A DNA stretch of 64,000 bases from Zygnema cylindricum (lineage: Eukaryota > Streptophyta > Zygnematophyceae > Zygnematales > Zygnemataceae): positions 248,001 to 312,000 of the forward strand of contig JBBHKE010003070.1 of assembly GCA_037447655.1 (NCBI GenBank), in the 5' to 3' direction. The notes under the pieces are model-generated. The model was not told the DNA's origin. It made no database searches and was given only the letters and a program-made list of their open reading frames with translations. Of the stretch, positions 44,725 to 58,426 are shown in pieces. A program made the translations under genes and the position numbers. Position 1 is the first letter of the stretch; every line of letters starts with the position of its first letter.

Positions 44725-47700
44725 ACCTTACATACATAAATTGTTAGCGCTAACAGGCATTGTCACCTAATTTACACAAACTGTTAGCGCTAACAAGAAT
44801 GGTTATCTTAATAAGACAAACTTTTTGCGCTAACGAGAATTATTACCTAAATGAAACAAATTGTTTGCCCTAACAAGAATTGTAACCTTTTTTACACAAA
44901 TTTTTAGCGCTAACAATAATTAATATTTTAATTACACAAACTGATGACGCTTACATGAATTATAACCTAACATACAATAACTGTTATCGCTAACAAGAAT
45001 TGTTATCGAAATTACACAAACACTAAGCGCTAACAAGAATTGTAACCTTACTTAAACAAACTCTTACCACTAATAGGAAATGTCACCTAACTTACACAAA
45101 CTATTAGCGCTAACAAGAATTGTTATCGATATTACACAAAGACTTAGCGCTAACAGGAATTGTTACCTTACTTACACAAACTCTTAGCGCTAATTGGAAT
45201 TTTTATCCAAATTACACAAACTGTTAGCGCTAACACGAATTGTTTCCTAACTTACACAAACTGGAAGAGATAACATGAATTCTATCCTAACTTACACATA
45301 CTAATAGGCATAGCAAGAATTGTTACCCAACTTACACAAACTGTTAGCACTAACAGAAATTGTTACCTTACTTTAACAAACTATTAGCGCTAATAAAAAT
45401 TGTTATCTAAAATTACTCAAATTGTTAGCTTTAACACGAATTGTCACCTAATTTACATAAATTATTAGCACTAACAAAAACTGTTATCTAAATTACACAA
45501 AATGTTAGCCCTTACAAAAATTGTTACCTAATTTACACAAACTGAAGCCCAAACAAGAACTGTAACCTAATTTACACAAACTGTTAACACTAACAAGAAT
45601 TGTTACCTAACTTACACAAATTGTTAGCGCTAACAGAAATTGTTTCTAACTTACACAAAATGTTAGCGCTTACAATAATTGTTACGTAACTTACACAAAC
45701 TGTTATTGCTTATAGAAATTGTTTTTTAACTTACACAAAATGTTAGCGTTAACAAGAATTGTTACCTTACTCACACAAATTGTTAGCGCTAACAGAAATT
45801 GTATTCTTACATACACAAATTGTTATCGCTAACGAGAATTGTTATCTAAATTACACAAACTGTTAGCGCTAATAGAAATTCTTACCTTACTTACAAAAAT
45901 TGTTAGCGCTAGTAGAAATTGTTACCACACAAACTGTAAGTGCTAACAGGAATTGCTATCTAAGTTACACAAACTGTTAGTGTTTACAGGAATTGCTATC
46001 TAAATAACACAAACTGTTAGCGATAACAAGAATTGTTATCAAAATTACACAAAATGTTAGCACTAACATGAATTATTACCTAACTTACACAAACCGTTAG
46101 CGCTGACTAAAATTGTTATGTAAATTACACAATCAGTTATTGCTAACAAGAATTGTAATCTAAATTACACAAATTGTTAGCAATAACCAGAATTTTTTCT
46201 AAATTCCACAAACTGTTAGCTATAACTAGAATTGTAATGTAAATTACACAAACTCTTAGCGCTAACAAGAAATTTTATCTAAATTACACAAACTCTTAGA
46301 GCTAACAGAAATTGTTATCTAACTTACACAAACTCTTAGCACTAAAAGGAATTGTTACCTAACTTACACAAACTGTTAGCGCCAACAACAATTGAAATCT
46401 AAATTACACAATATGTTAGCGCTAACAGGAATTGTCACCAAATTTACACAAATTGTTAGCCCTAAGAAGAATTCTTATCTAAATTACACAAAATGTTAGC
46501 ACTAACACAAATTGTGACCTAACTTACACAACTATTAGGCCTAACAAAAATTGTTACCTAACTTACGCAAACTGTTAGTGCTTACAAGAACTGTTATCAA
46601 ATAACATAAACTGCAAGTGCTAACTCGAATTGTTACCTAATTTACACAAACTATTAGGGCTAACAAGAATTGTTATCTAAATTACACAAACTATTAAGGC
46701 TAACAAGAATTATTATCTAAATTACACAAACTATTAGAGCCTATAGAAATTGTTACCTAACTAAAACAAACTATAATAGCTAAAGGAATTGTTATCTAAA
46801 TTACACAAACTGTTAGCGCTATAGAAATAGGTACCTAACGTACACAAACTGTTAGCGATAACGAGAATTGTTATCTAAATTACACAAACTGTTAGCGCTA
46901 ACAAGAATTGTCACCTAACTGACACAAATTGTTAGCGCCAATAGGAATTGTTATCTAAATTACACAAACTTTTAGGCATAACAGGAATTGTAACCAAATT
47001 TACACAAACTGATAACGCTAAGAAAACAGTTATCTAAATTATACAAACTGTTAGTGCTAACAAAAATTGTTACCTTACGTATACAAATTGTTAGCGATAA
47101 CAATAAATGTTACCTAACTTACACAAACTCTTAGCGCTAACATGAAATGTCATCTAAATTACACAAAATGTTAGCGCTAAGAAGAATTGTTATCTTAATT
47201 ACACAACTTGTTAGCGCTAACACAAATTGTGACCTAACTTATAGACCTATTAGGGCTAACAAGAATTGTTACCTAACTTACACAAATTGTTAGCGCTAAC
47301 AAGAATTGTTATCTAAATTATACAAACTGTTAGCATTACATAAATTGTTACCTAACTTACACAAACTATTACCGCTAACTGGAATTGTTAATTAAATTAC
47401 ACAAACTGTTAGCACTAATACCAATAGTTACCTTACTTACACAAATTGTTAAGGCTAACAGAAATTGTCACCTAACTTACATAGATTGTTAGCGCTAACA
47501 AGATTTGTTATCTAAATTATACAAAATGTTACCGCTAACTAGAATTGTTATGTACATTACACAAACTGTTAGTGTTAACAGAAATTGTTACCTAACTAAC
47601 ACAAACTTTTACCATTAACAAGAATTGTTACCTAACTTACACAAACTGTTAGCGCCAACATGAATTGTTACATGACTTATACAAACTGTTAGCGCAAAAA

Positions 47701-50700
47701 GAATTGTTATCTTAAATACACAAACTGTTATCACTTACAGGAATTGTTACCTAATTTACAGAAATTGTTAACGCTAAAAATAATTGTTATCTAAATTACA
47801 CAAACTATTAGCGCTAACACAAATTGTTATCTAACTTACACAACTATTATGGCTAACAGGATTTGTTACCTAATTTACACAAACAGTTAGCGCTAACAAG
47901 AATTGTTATCTAAATAACACAAACTGTTAGTGCTAACAGGATTTGTTACCTAATTTACACAAACTGTTAGCGCTACCATGAATTGTTACATGACTTATAC
48001 AAACAGTTAGCGCAAATTGAATTGTTATCTAAATTACACAAACTGTTATCACTTGCAGGAATTGTTACCTAACATACACAAATTGTTAACGCTAAAAGAA
48101 ATTGTTACCTTATTTACACAAACTGTTAGCGCTAACATGAATTATTACGTAACTTACACAAACTATAAGTGCCAATAGGAATTGTTATCTATATTACACA
48201 ATGTGTTAGCGCTAAGAATAATTTTAATCTAAATTACACAAAGTGTTAGCACTAACAAAGATTTGTTACCCAACGCACAACTGTAAGTGTTAACACAAAC
48301 TATGACCTAACTTACACAACTATTAGGGCTAACAAAAATTGTTACCTAACTTACACAAACTCTTAGCGCTAACAACAATTGTTATCTAAATTACACGAAC
48401 TGTTAGTGCTAACAAGAATCGTTACATAACTTACACAAAATGTTAGCACTACTACCTAATTGTTACCTAACTTAACAAACCGCTAGCTTTAATTGTTATT
48501 AAATTACAAACCATTAGCTAACATGAATTGTTACCAACTTTTACACAAACGTTACTAACCTATTGTTATCTATATTACACAAACACTTATTTCTAATAGG
48601 AATTGTTTTCTAACTTACACAAACTGTTATCGCTAACAAAAACTGTTATCTAAATTTAACAGGCTGCTACCACTAACACAAATTGTTACCTTACTTACAC
48701 AAAGTGTTAGCGCTAACATAAATTGTTACCTATCTTACACAAACTTTCAATGCTAACAAGAATTGTTAACTAAATTACACAAACTGCTAGCAAGAATTGT
48801 TACCTAGCTTACACAAACTGTTAGCGCTAAGTGGAATACTTATCTAAATACCAAAAATTGTTAGTTTTAACAGGAAGTGTCACTTAACTTACACAAACTG
48901 TTAGCGCTAACAAAAATTGTTATCTAAATTACACAAACTGCTTCTGCTAACAGAAATTGTTACCTTGCTTACACAAATCGTTAGCGGTAAGAAGAATTTT
49001 TTTCTAAATAACACAAACTGTTAGCGCTAACACAAAATATTACCTAACTTACACAACTTTTAGTGCTTATAAGAATTGTTACCTAACTTACACATACTGT
49101 TAGTGCTAACAAGAATTGTTATCTAAATTACACAAAAAGTTACCGCTAACAAGAATTGTTACCTAGCTTACACAAACTGTTAGAGCTAACAGGAATTGTT
49201 ATCCAAATTACACAAACTAATAGTGCTAACAAGTATTGTTATGTAAATGACACAAACTCTTAGCTCTAACAAGAATTGTTATGTAAATTACACAAACTGT
49301 TTACGCTAACAAGAATTGTTATCTAACTTACACAAACAGTTAGCGCTAACAAGAATTGTTATCTAAATTACTCAAACTGTTAGCGCTAACAAGAATTGTT
49401 AACTTACTTACACAAACTCTTAGCGCTAACTGGAATTGTTATGTAAATTACACAAATTGTTAGTGCTAACAGTAATTGTTATCTAAATTACACAAACTGT
49501 TAGCAATAACAAAAATTGTTATCTAAATTTCACAAACTGTTAGCGCTAGCGGGAATTCTTACCTAACTTACACAAACTGTTAGCTCTATTTGGAATTGTT
49601 ATGCAAATTACACAAACTGTTAGTGTAAATAGGAATTTTTATCTAAATTGCACAAATTGATAGTGCTATTAAGAAATGTTATATAAATTACACAAAGTGT
49701 TAGCGCTACCTGGAATTGTTACCTAACTTACACAAATTGTTAGCGCCAGAAGGAATTGAAATCCAAATTACACAATATGTTAGAGCTAACATGAATTTTC
49801 ACCTAATTTACATAAATTGTTAGCTCTAAGAAGAAATGTTATCTATATTACACAAACTGTTAGCGCTAACACAAATTGTTACCTAACTTACACAACTATT
49901 AGTGCTAACAGGAATTGTTACCTAACTTACACAAAGTGTTAGCGCTATCAGGAATTCTTATCTAAATAACACAAATTGGTAGTGCTAACAGGAATTGTTA
50001 CCTAACTTACACAAATTGTTAGCACTAACAAGAATTCATATCTCAATTACACAAACGGTTAGCGCTATCAAGAATTGTTATCTAACTTAAACAAACTGTT
50101 AGTGTAACAAAAATTGTTATCTAAGTTACAAAAACTATTAGCGCTAACACGAATTGTTACCTAACTTACACAAATAGTTAAAGCTAACAAAAATTATTAC
50201 CTATCTTACTGAAACTGTTAGCGCTAAAAGAATTGTTATCTAAATTACACAAACTATTAGAGCTAACAGGGATTATCACCTAATTTACACAAACTGTTAT
50301 CGCTAAGAAGAATTGGCTAAGAAGAATTCTTATCAAAATTACACAAACTGTTAGCGCTAACAAAAATTGTTACCAACGTACACAAACTATTAGGGCTAAC
50401 AAGAATTGTTACCCAACATACACATACTATTAACGCTAAGAGGAATTGTTATCTAAATTACTCGAACTGTTAGTGCTAACAAGATTTGTTACTTAGCTTA
50501 CACAAACTGTTAGCGCTAACTGGAATTGTTATCTAAAGTACACAAATTGTTAGTTCTTATAAGAATTGTTACATAACTTACACAAACTGTTAGCACTAAC
50601 ATGAATTGTTACCTAACTTACAAAAACTGTTAGCGCGAACAAGAACTCTTGTCTTTATTACACAAATTCGTAACGCTTACAAGAATTGTTATCTAACTTA

Positions 50701-52140
50701 CACAAACAGCTAGTGCTAACAGGAATTGTTATCTAAATTACACAAACTGTTAGCGCTAAAAAGAATTGTTACCTAACTTACACAAACTGTTAGCGCTAAC
50801 TGAAATTGTTATGTAAATTACACAAATTGTTAGTGCTAACAGTAATTGTTATCTAAATTACACAAACTGTTAGCAAAAACAAGAAGTGTTATCTAAATTT
50901 CACAAATTGTTAGCGCTAACCGGAATTGTTACCTTACTTACACAAACTGTTAGTGCTAATATGAATTGTTATCTAAATTACACAAACTGTTAGTGCTAAC
51001 AAGAATTGTTATCTAAATTACACAAACAGTTAGCGCTAACAGGAAATGTTATCTAACTTACACAAACTTTTAGCACTAACAAGAATTGTTACCTAACTTA
51101 CACAAAGTGTTAGTGCCAACAAGAATTGAAATCTAAATTACATAATATGTTTGCGCTAACAAGAATTGTCACCTAATTTACACAAATGTTAGCGCTAAGA
51201 ATAATTGTTATCTATATTACACAAAGTGTTAGCGCTAACTCAAATTGTTACCTAACTTACACAACTATTAGGGCTAACAATAATTGTTACCTAACTTACA
51301 CAAAGTGTTCGCACTAACAAGAATTGTTATCTATATAACACAAACTGTTAGTGCTAACAAAAATTGTTATCTAAATTACACAAAGTGTTAGCGTTAACAC
51401 GAATTGTTCCCTTATTTACACTAACTGTCAGCGCTAACAAAGATTGTTAACTGTTTTACACAAACTCTTAGCGCTAAAAGAATTGAAATCTTAATTACAC
51501 AAACTGTTATCCTTAACAGGAATTGTTACATAACTTACACAAATTGTTAGCGCTAACAGAAATTGTTACCTCACTTACACAAAATTTAGCGTTTACAGGA
51601 ATTGTTACGTAATTTACACAAACTGTTAGCGCCAACAAGAATTGTTATCTATATTACACAAACTCTTAGAGCTAATAGAATTTATCACCTAATTAACACA
51701 AACTGTTATCGCTAAGACGAATTGTTATCTAAATTACACAAATTATGAGCGCCAACAAGAATTGTTATCTATATTACACAAACTATTAGAGCGAATAGAA
51801 TTTATCACCTTATTTACACAAACTGTTATCGCTAAGAAGAATTGTTATCTGAATTACAGAAACTGCTAGCGCTAACAAGAATTGTTACCCAACTTACACA
51901 AACTGTTAGTGCTAAGACGAATTGTTATGTAAATATCACAAATTGGAACCGCTAACAAGAATTGTTACCTAGCTTACAAAAACTGTTAGCGCTTACTGGA
52001 ATACTTATTTAAATTACACAAACTGGTAGTGCTAAGAGGAATTGTCACCTAACTTACACAAACTGTTAGCCATGACAAAAACAGTTATCTATATTACATA
52101 GACTGCTAGCGCTAACACAAATTGTTACCTTACTTACACA
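44725..52140. repeat. 40-bp satellite, block 7
   Basis: The longest block, about 185 monomers. Many well-preserved monomers near 49070-49400 and 50700-51070. A ragged patch of shortened units lies at 48440-48570. It ends at the copia A insertion with the target sequence ACACA. No genes. Confidence 0.97.
52136..52140. other. Target-site duplication of copia A, left copy
   Basis: ACACA, repeated at 58427-58431. Removing the element restores a normal satellite monomer tail (CTTACACAAACTGTTAGCGC). Confidence 0.85.
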
Positions 52141-53130
52141 TGTTGTTCTACGACCACTATAGCAGGTGGAGCAGGTGGAGCAGTAGTAGTAGTAGTAAAA
52201 GTAGACATAATTCACCACAGAAGCTTATCAAGAATCCTATCAAACAGCTGCCTTTTACATCTCAATAAAGTTGACACACAGGTCAAAAATTTCTTGAATT
52301 TTACCACAGTACAGTGTATTAGAAAGTCTCACAACTCCCAAAGTTTCAGCCCAATTGATCCAACATACACCAAGATATACAATAAGAAGTTTCCCAAAAA
52401 CAGTCTGTAGATTACACAGTTTGGAAGTCTGGATACAAAAACATACTAAGTCCTAATTCTTATACTCTTAGTGAGTATCTACTTCTAGTTATTCTATTAC
52501 ATAATACTGTACTACCGATACAGGTGTTCCTAGAAGATATGTCTAAAACACAAAACTACCATTGAGATCTAATTACTCCTAATCACGCTCAAACTAATTT
52601 ACCAATGTTCAATCAATATTACTGAGAATCTGTACTGAGTGATTGTACAAATACTCGCCGCCGCCGGCTAAGTACGTTTGTCTAGATATATCCACTTAGT
52701 TGTTGTAAGGACATCAGTCAGTAAGTCATCTATGAATCTCGTCCGTTGACTAGATTGTGTTCAACTGTAGCAGCGCAGTCCAATTCCAAATTACATTCGA
52801 ATATCTGCAGCATCGTAGCAACTGCGTTGTCCCATACCAAAAATAGCCTCATCTACGTTTGTCTTGTTTCGAAGCAACTGCGTTGTCTTTTACCAAGATA
52901 TCGGTGGTTGCGTTGTCTCGTTGTGTCGCAGGCTGCGTGCGTTTATACGGATCATATCAAAAATAGCCGCAGCTGCGCTTGTTCTCTCTGCGTCGCAGCT
53001 GCGCTGTTCCAATGCCGGTGTCGGTACCAAAAGCTTTCACTGTGCTTCTAGTGACAATGCGTGTCCTTATAGATCAATTTTCCCGTCGTCTTATAAATTT
53101 GTTGAGACTTAAGCTTTGCAAAAACTAGCA
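52141..53130 (-). repeat. Copia A 3' LTR
   Basis: 990 bp. Starts TGCTAGTTTTTGC at 53130 next to the polypurine tract and ends GTAGAACAACA at 52141. The last bases include a gag-type start (MST followed by threonines, APPAP) and stop exactly at the LTR end, showing that LTR and gag overlap by about 60 bases. The threonine/alanine run differs from the 5' copy through a small triplet expansion. U3 has GCAGCTGCG repeats near 52770-53010; open frames there are chance. Confidence 0.88.
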
Positions 53131-53145
53131 CTCCCTTAAAGCTTT
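53131..53145 (-). other. Polypurine tract of complete copia A
   Basis: AAAGCTTTAAGGGAG on the reverse strand directly before the 3' LTR, one base different from the A copy at 2825-2839. Confidence 0.75.
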
Positions 53146-53292
53146 AGACTCAGTATGCCTGCGCAACTGCGATGTCGTACTAGTGCAGCATCGTAGCATT
53201 GCAACATAGCAATTATAGCAAGTCACCTTGTCCCGCTACATCCCTGTTATCGAATTAGCGCAGGATGGCACTATAGGAGTGCAACAACTTAG
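53146..53292. repeat. GCTGCG-rich tract between pol and polypurine tract (complete copia A)
   Basis: Non-coding, with GCGCAACTGCGATGTCG, GCAGCATCGTAGCATTGC and similar words; the reverse-complement equivalent of 2678-2824. Confidence 0.6.
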
Positions 53293-56200
53293 CTATTCAC
53301 TTAATCCTACTGCATCCCTACAATACTTTAACTTAGTAGGAGGAAGAGCATTAGTGAGCATATCTGCAACCATTTTAGCATCTGGCAAATAACATAATTT
53401 AATCACTCTAGAGAACACTTTTTATCTTAGAAAATGTAATCTTATATCCATGTGCTTGCTTTTGAAGTGGTGACTTGGGTTAGAAGCAATGGCAATGGTA
53501 GCCTGGTTATCACACCAGATCACCTGTGGACCAACCTGCATGTATCCCAATTGTTGCAACATGGATTTCACCCATATGAGTTTTTTGAGGGCCGAGCTCG
53601 CTGCCATGTATTTTGACTCGATCGTTGATTGTGCCGTGACCTTCTAAAATTTGGTGCTCCAATTGCAAGTCCCGTTCCCAATTTGCAGAACGAATCTTGT
53701 GGTGGATTTTCGGCTTGGCATGTCGCCATAGCTTGCATCACTCCATGTTTGAAGCTTCACTTCTCCTCGGCCTAGTGTGAGTTTGAGATCTTTGGTTCCT
53801 GCCAAGTATCTTAAAACTCTTTTTGCTACATCACGGTCAAATTGCTTCGGATTTTCTAGACCTCTGCTCAGTACCTCATCTGCTGCAGCAATATCCGGAC
53901 AGGTACAGTTCATGAAATATATTAGACTTCCCACTATTTGTCTGTAAGGTATCACAGTCATAGGTTCATCCTCCCTTGACTCAAAAGTTTCTCTGACAAT
54001 AACACCCGTTCTGTCTCTTCCTTTTCTAGCTTATGTCGAAACTCCATAGGTGTTACACACTTTTTTGCCCCTTGCATTCAATATTCATCTAACATGTTCC
54101 CAATAGCCTCATTGAGTCAGTTTTATTAATCTGTTTTTCATGTCTCTCTCTACATGGATACCCAAAATATATTTTGCCTCACCGAGGTCTTTCATCTCGA
54201 AACGTGAGTTTACAAAAATTTTAATTTTTTTAATTTCTGCCATTTATTTCCTAACTAATAGTAGATTATCTACATACATTGCTATGTACACTATTCCATT
54301 CTCACCTTTTAAAACATAGACAGAGTTATCAGAACTTATCCTTTTACATCCTACGCTAGTTAAGAATTCATCAAATTATAAATTCCATTGCCTTGGGGCC
54401 TGTTTTAGGTGTACAAAGATTTTAGCAGTTTGCATAATAAATGCTCTTTTCCAAGTTCTACAACATTTTAAGCTGCTGCATGTAAATGTTCTCCTCTAGT
54501 TCTCCATGCAAAAAGGCCTTTTTTTCATCCATCTGATGTATTTCCATATCCTCTATAGCAGCTAGAGATTGCACAATCCTAACTGTCGCAAATCTTACAA
54601 CCGGAGATAAAGTTTCTTCAAAATCAATTCCTTAATTTTGATTATATCCTTTTGCCACAAGTCTAGCCTTATATCGATCAATGGTATTATCTGGATTTAA
54701 CTTCACCTTGAATACCCATTTGCTGTCAATCGCTTTTCCATCCGGAGGAAGGTCCACAAGCTCCCATCTCTGAGCCTCCATGATCGACTTCATTTCATCG
54801 TTTGCCGCCTCGATCTAGTGATTCCACTCCGATGATGAGAAGGCTTCCCGGATGGTCAGAGGCTCCCCTCAGGCTATTGAGTGGGCGAAGTGAGAGTTTG
54901 CTTGCAAGCGGCTACTGGATCTTCTTCCCCTCGGAAATTTTGAGGTTGAAATTGTCGGATCCCTTGTGCTGCGCTTGTTGCGCTGGTTGCGATCTGTAGG
55001 CAGCGAATGCTGTTGATCCGCTACTCGTTCGTTGCGCTGGTTGCAATCCGTATGCAGTGGCTGTTGTTGGTCCGCTTCGAAGTGAACTTGTTGGGAAACC
55101 CGATTATGTTCCGATTGTTGTGTTATCTCAGGTGGATTTTGCATTTGTGGGATAATATTATCGATGCTATCTAAAATGACATATTTCTGTACTTTTTGCA
55201 ACTTCTGCTGCTCTGTCATTTTAAATAAGTCTATCAAGTCTAGGTCATCTTTGACAACAATGTTCCTTGCTACAATTATTTCATGCCTCTCAAAAATAAA
55301 GACTCTATAACCTTTAGAGTGATCATCATATCTTAACAAAATGCCCGGCAATCCCTTAGGTTCCATTATCCATTTATCATTAGACGTATTCAAAATAAAG
55401 CATTTACTTCCAAAGACTTTGAAGTGACTGACATCCGGTTTTATACCCGTCTAGATTTCGTAAATAGTGTTTTCTACCGACCTTGAAATTATCCTATTTT
55501 TTATATAAACTACACAGTTTAATGCTTCAAACAAGAATTTTGGATTCACGTCCTTATCTGCAAACATGGACCTAGAGCTTTCCGTAACAGTTCTATATAG
55601 TCTTTGTGAGACCTCATTCTGTTCTGGAGAATATGGAACGGTTAGTTTGTGACTTATACCTTCTTTGAGTAAGAAGTTTTCAAACTCTTTTGACGTATAT
55701 TCCCCGCCATTGTCTGATCTGAGCTCGAGAATTGGCAATCCGTGTAGTTTCTCCGCCCACGCTTTGTAGTGTTGCAAATGAGTGAAGACTTCACTCTTAG
55801 TCTTCATGAAGTTTACTTTAGTAAATCTCAAAAAATCATCTGTAAATGTAACCATATATTTCATCCCCCCAGCAGAAGGTACCTTTTCAGGGCCAAAAAC
55901 ATCAGAGTGAATGAGTTGTAGAAGTTTAGTAGATTTATGTTCAGACTCTTGAGGAAACGGTAATCTGTGTATTTTTCCTAGTGCACAGCCATCACACGTT
56001 TTAGGTGACTAATTTGACAGAGTGACTCCTTCTATTTTGCCAGCATTGACCATCTTTTTCATACTTTTATAGTTCACATGGCCTAATCTTTTATGCCACA
56101 TCTCATCTAAGGATAATGCACCGGAATACAAAACATCATTTTCTTTATTATCGGGCATATCCATTCGATACATTTTGCTGGCATCTCTAGTTCCGGTAAC

Positions 56201-56570
56201 TGCAATTTTTCCATTTTTGCTAACAACTTGATTGCCATGTTTTTGATTGACCTCAAATCCTTTACATTCTACTAAAGAAGTGGAAAACAATTTTTTCTTA
56301 AAATCTAGTATATAGAGAGCATTATGAAGAGTTCTCTCAACTACCTTGCTTTCTACATCAACTAGCAAGGAGATATCACCTACAGCCCGCGTTTGCACCC
56401 TCATTCCACAGGCATAGTAGATATTTTTCTCGGGTGTTGATTTCACATTTTTAAAAATCTGCCTTGTTCCTGCACATGTGGGCCGACGCTCCCATGTCCA
56501 TTATCCATCCATTGTCTTTCTCGCCCTCCATTGCTGCCGCTATAGCAAATAGATCATCATCCTCTTTGTC
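53293..56570 (-). pseudogene. Copia A pol: protease, integrase, RT, RNase H (broken)
   Basis: From 56570 downward. Protease near 56460-56520 reads GWIMDMGASAHMCRN (DSGAS normally; S changed to M). The GAG-pre-integrase region is 56009-56446 (MWHKRLGHVNYKSMKKMV). Integrase at 55451-55864 has FTDDFLRF (first Asp), LRSDNGGEYTS (second Asp) and YSPEQNEVSQRLYRT, where the catalytic Glu position reads Q. The tail and a long Q/N-rich linker with repeated TDxNQRN motifs lie at 54869-55393. RT (53960-54870) is riddled with stops. RNase H (53293-53961) has TWSDASYG, WCDNQATIAIA and HHFKSKHMDIR, ending ALPPTKLKYCRDAVGLSE. Not functional. Confidence 0.9.
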
Positions 56571-57514
56571 AGTGAGAGAAAGAGACTCGTCGTGATGAGA
56601 TGAAGATGACGAGATTAGTGCATTTCCTCGTTGTGATGATCCCGTGAAGCCTTGATGAAATTGGCTCTGCTGCCATCTAGGCCTCTAGAGACCTGTTTCA
56701 TTAGCTTTATTAAGCTTAGGAAAGAATTTATATCCATGACCTTTTTCATTACAATAAAAACATGCATTCAAATATTGTCTATTTCCTCTTTGATTAAACT
56801 GTCTTAACTAATTTTGATTAGGATTCAACTGATTTCTCTGCTGATTAAACTGAGTTTTTTTGTCAAATTTTGTGTTAAACGCCTCTACTTGTTTTTCACC
56901 ATTAAGAATTTTAGAATTTGTTTGTTCTTCAAATATCAGATTAATAGCTAACTGTAGTGTCCTGCTAGATGTATCTTTCTGTTTCAGCCTATCAAACGCT
57001 ACTTTCATAATAGTCGGAAGACCTTTCATTAGCAAAGCAGCTTGGTGAAACTGTGGAAAAGATCCACCTGCACAAGCATGAGAATATATTAGTATTCGAA
57101 ATTTGTTACAATATTCTGCCATTGTGCCATTCGTGTATTTGTAGTCCCAAAATTGTCCGGCCAAAAATAATTCTCTTGAACATTAGCCTTTTGAAAATCA
57201 CTCTTGAGAGATTTCCAAATATCGATCGCCTTTTTCATTGTTATCCGTGACATAGCCAATAATTCTCAGATACAGAATTTTAAAATCAACCGAGCTTGCG
57301 AATTTTTCTTTGACCAAAACAGATTTGTTTCCGCCAATGAACCATCCAAAATATCCAAAAGTTTAACATTTTCGAAGTGTGTTTCCACCATATCTGCCCA
57401 ATAAGCGAAATTTTCCCCCAAGAAGATAGGAATTCTTGATAACACGCCTATAACGTGTTGTTCTACGACCACTGGAGCAGGTGGAGCAACAGCAGGAGTA
57501 GTTGAAGTAGACAT
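56571..57514 (-). pseudogene. Copia A gag (broken)
   Basis: Gag of copia A. Start ATG at 57514, 59 bases inside the 5' LTR: MSTSTTPAVAPPAPVVVEQ, then HVIGVLSRIPIFLGENFAYW, alignable with QVMGPPSRVPMFDGTNFTYW of copia D. The first frame ends near 57266. The second, 56808-57164, has the middle Gag domain (YCNKFRILIYSHACAGG, LLMKGLPTIMKVAFDRLKQ). A zinc knuckle CFYCNEKGHGYKFFPK near 56730-56775 has lost its last cysteine (F). A serine/acidic stretch then leads to protease. At least two frameshifts. Confidence 0.85.
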
Positions 57515-58426
57515 AATTCACCACAGAAGCTTATCAAGAATCCTATCAAATAGCTCCCGTTTACAACTCAATAAAGTTGACACAAAGGTCAAAAACTGGT
57601 TCAAACTATACCTCAGTATAGTGTATCACAAAGTCTGACAACTCCCAAAGTTTCAGCCTAATTGATCCAACATACACCAAGATATGCAACTCAGAAGTTA
57701 CCTAGAAACAGTCTACAGTTTACACAGTCTGGAAGTCTGGATACAAAAACATTCTAAGTCCTAATTCTTATACTCTTAGTGAGTATCTACTTCTAGTTGT
57801 TCTGTTACATAATGTTGTACCGCCGATACACGTGTTCCTAGGAGATATGTCCAAAACCCAAAACTACCATTGAGATCCAATTACTCCTAATCACGCTAAA
57901 ACTAATTTACCATTGTACAATCAATATTACTGAGAATTTGTGCTGTGTGATTGTACAAATACTCGCCGCCGGCTAGGTACGTTTGTCTAGATATATCCAC
58001 TTAGTTGTTGTAAAGATATCTGTCAGTAAGTCATCTGTGAATCTCGTCCGTTGACTAGATTGTGTTCAACTGTAGCAGCATAGTCCAATTCCAAATCACA
58101 TTCGAATATCTACAGCTTCGTAGCAACTGCGTTGTCCCATATCAAAAATAGCCGCAGCTACGTTTGTCTTGTCGCGAGCAACTCCGTTCTCCTGTGCCAA
58201 GATTTCCGTGAATTCATTGTCCCGTTGCATCGCAGGTTGCGTTCGCTAGTACGGATAATAACAAAAATAAGCGCTTGATCTATCTGCGTCGCAGTTGCAC
58301 TATTCCAATGTTGGTGCCGGTATCAAAAGCTTTCACTATACTTCTAGTGACGACGCGTATCTTTATATATCTATTTTTCCGTTGTCCTATAAATTTGCTA
58401 AGTCTTCTCCTTTCGAAAAACAAACA
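57456..58426 (-). repeat. Copia A 5' LTR
   Basis: 971 bp. Starts TGTTTGTTTTTCG at 58426 and ends GTAGAACAACA at 57456, after which the gag frame continues. The next 15 bases (57441-57455, CGTTATAGGCGTGTT on the reverse strand) are a poor match to the anticodon-arm primer-binding site of B and D, either decayed or a different primer. U3 GCAGCTGCG repeats near 58100-58310. Confidence 0.85.

Larger units (their letters stand above)
52141..58426 (-). mobile_element. Complete copia A retrotransposon inserted in satellite
   Basis: A 6.3-kb Ty1/copia element with both LTRs, polypurine tract, gag and pol on the reverse strand, flanked by a 5-bp target duplication in the middle of a satellite monomer. 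It is inactive: the coding region has many stops and frameshifts. A by-eye comparison of about 190 aligned LTR bases shows roughly 17 mismatches (about 9%), mostly transitions, pointing to an old insertion. The satellite must therefore be at least as old as this insertion. Confidence 0.93.

Noticed and set aside
52746-53112. Cysteine-rich open frames in two frames
   Set aside because: They read through the GCAGCTGCG repeats in the U3 of the copia A LTR; repeat-derived chance frames.
52141-58426. Tandem copia elements sharing an LTR, suggested by LTR followed by gag start
   Set aside because: The gag start always stops at the same base, forms TG...CA inverted ends with the LTR start, and the target duplication lies directly outside; the gag start is part of the LTR.
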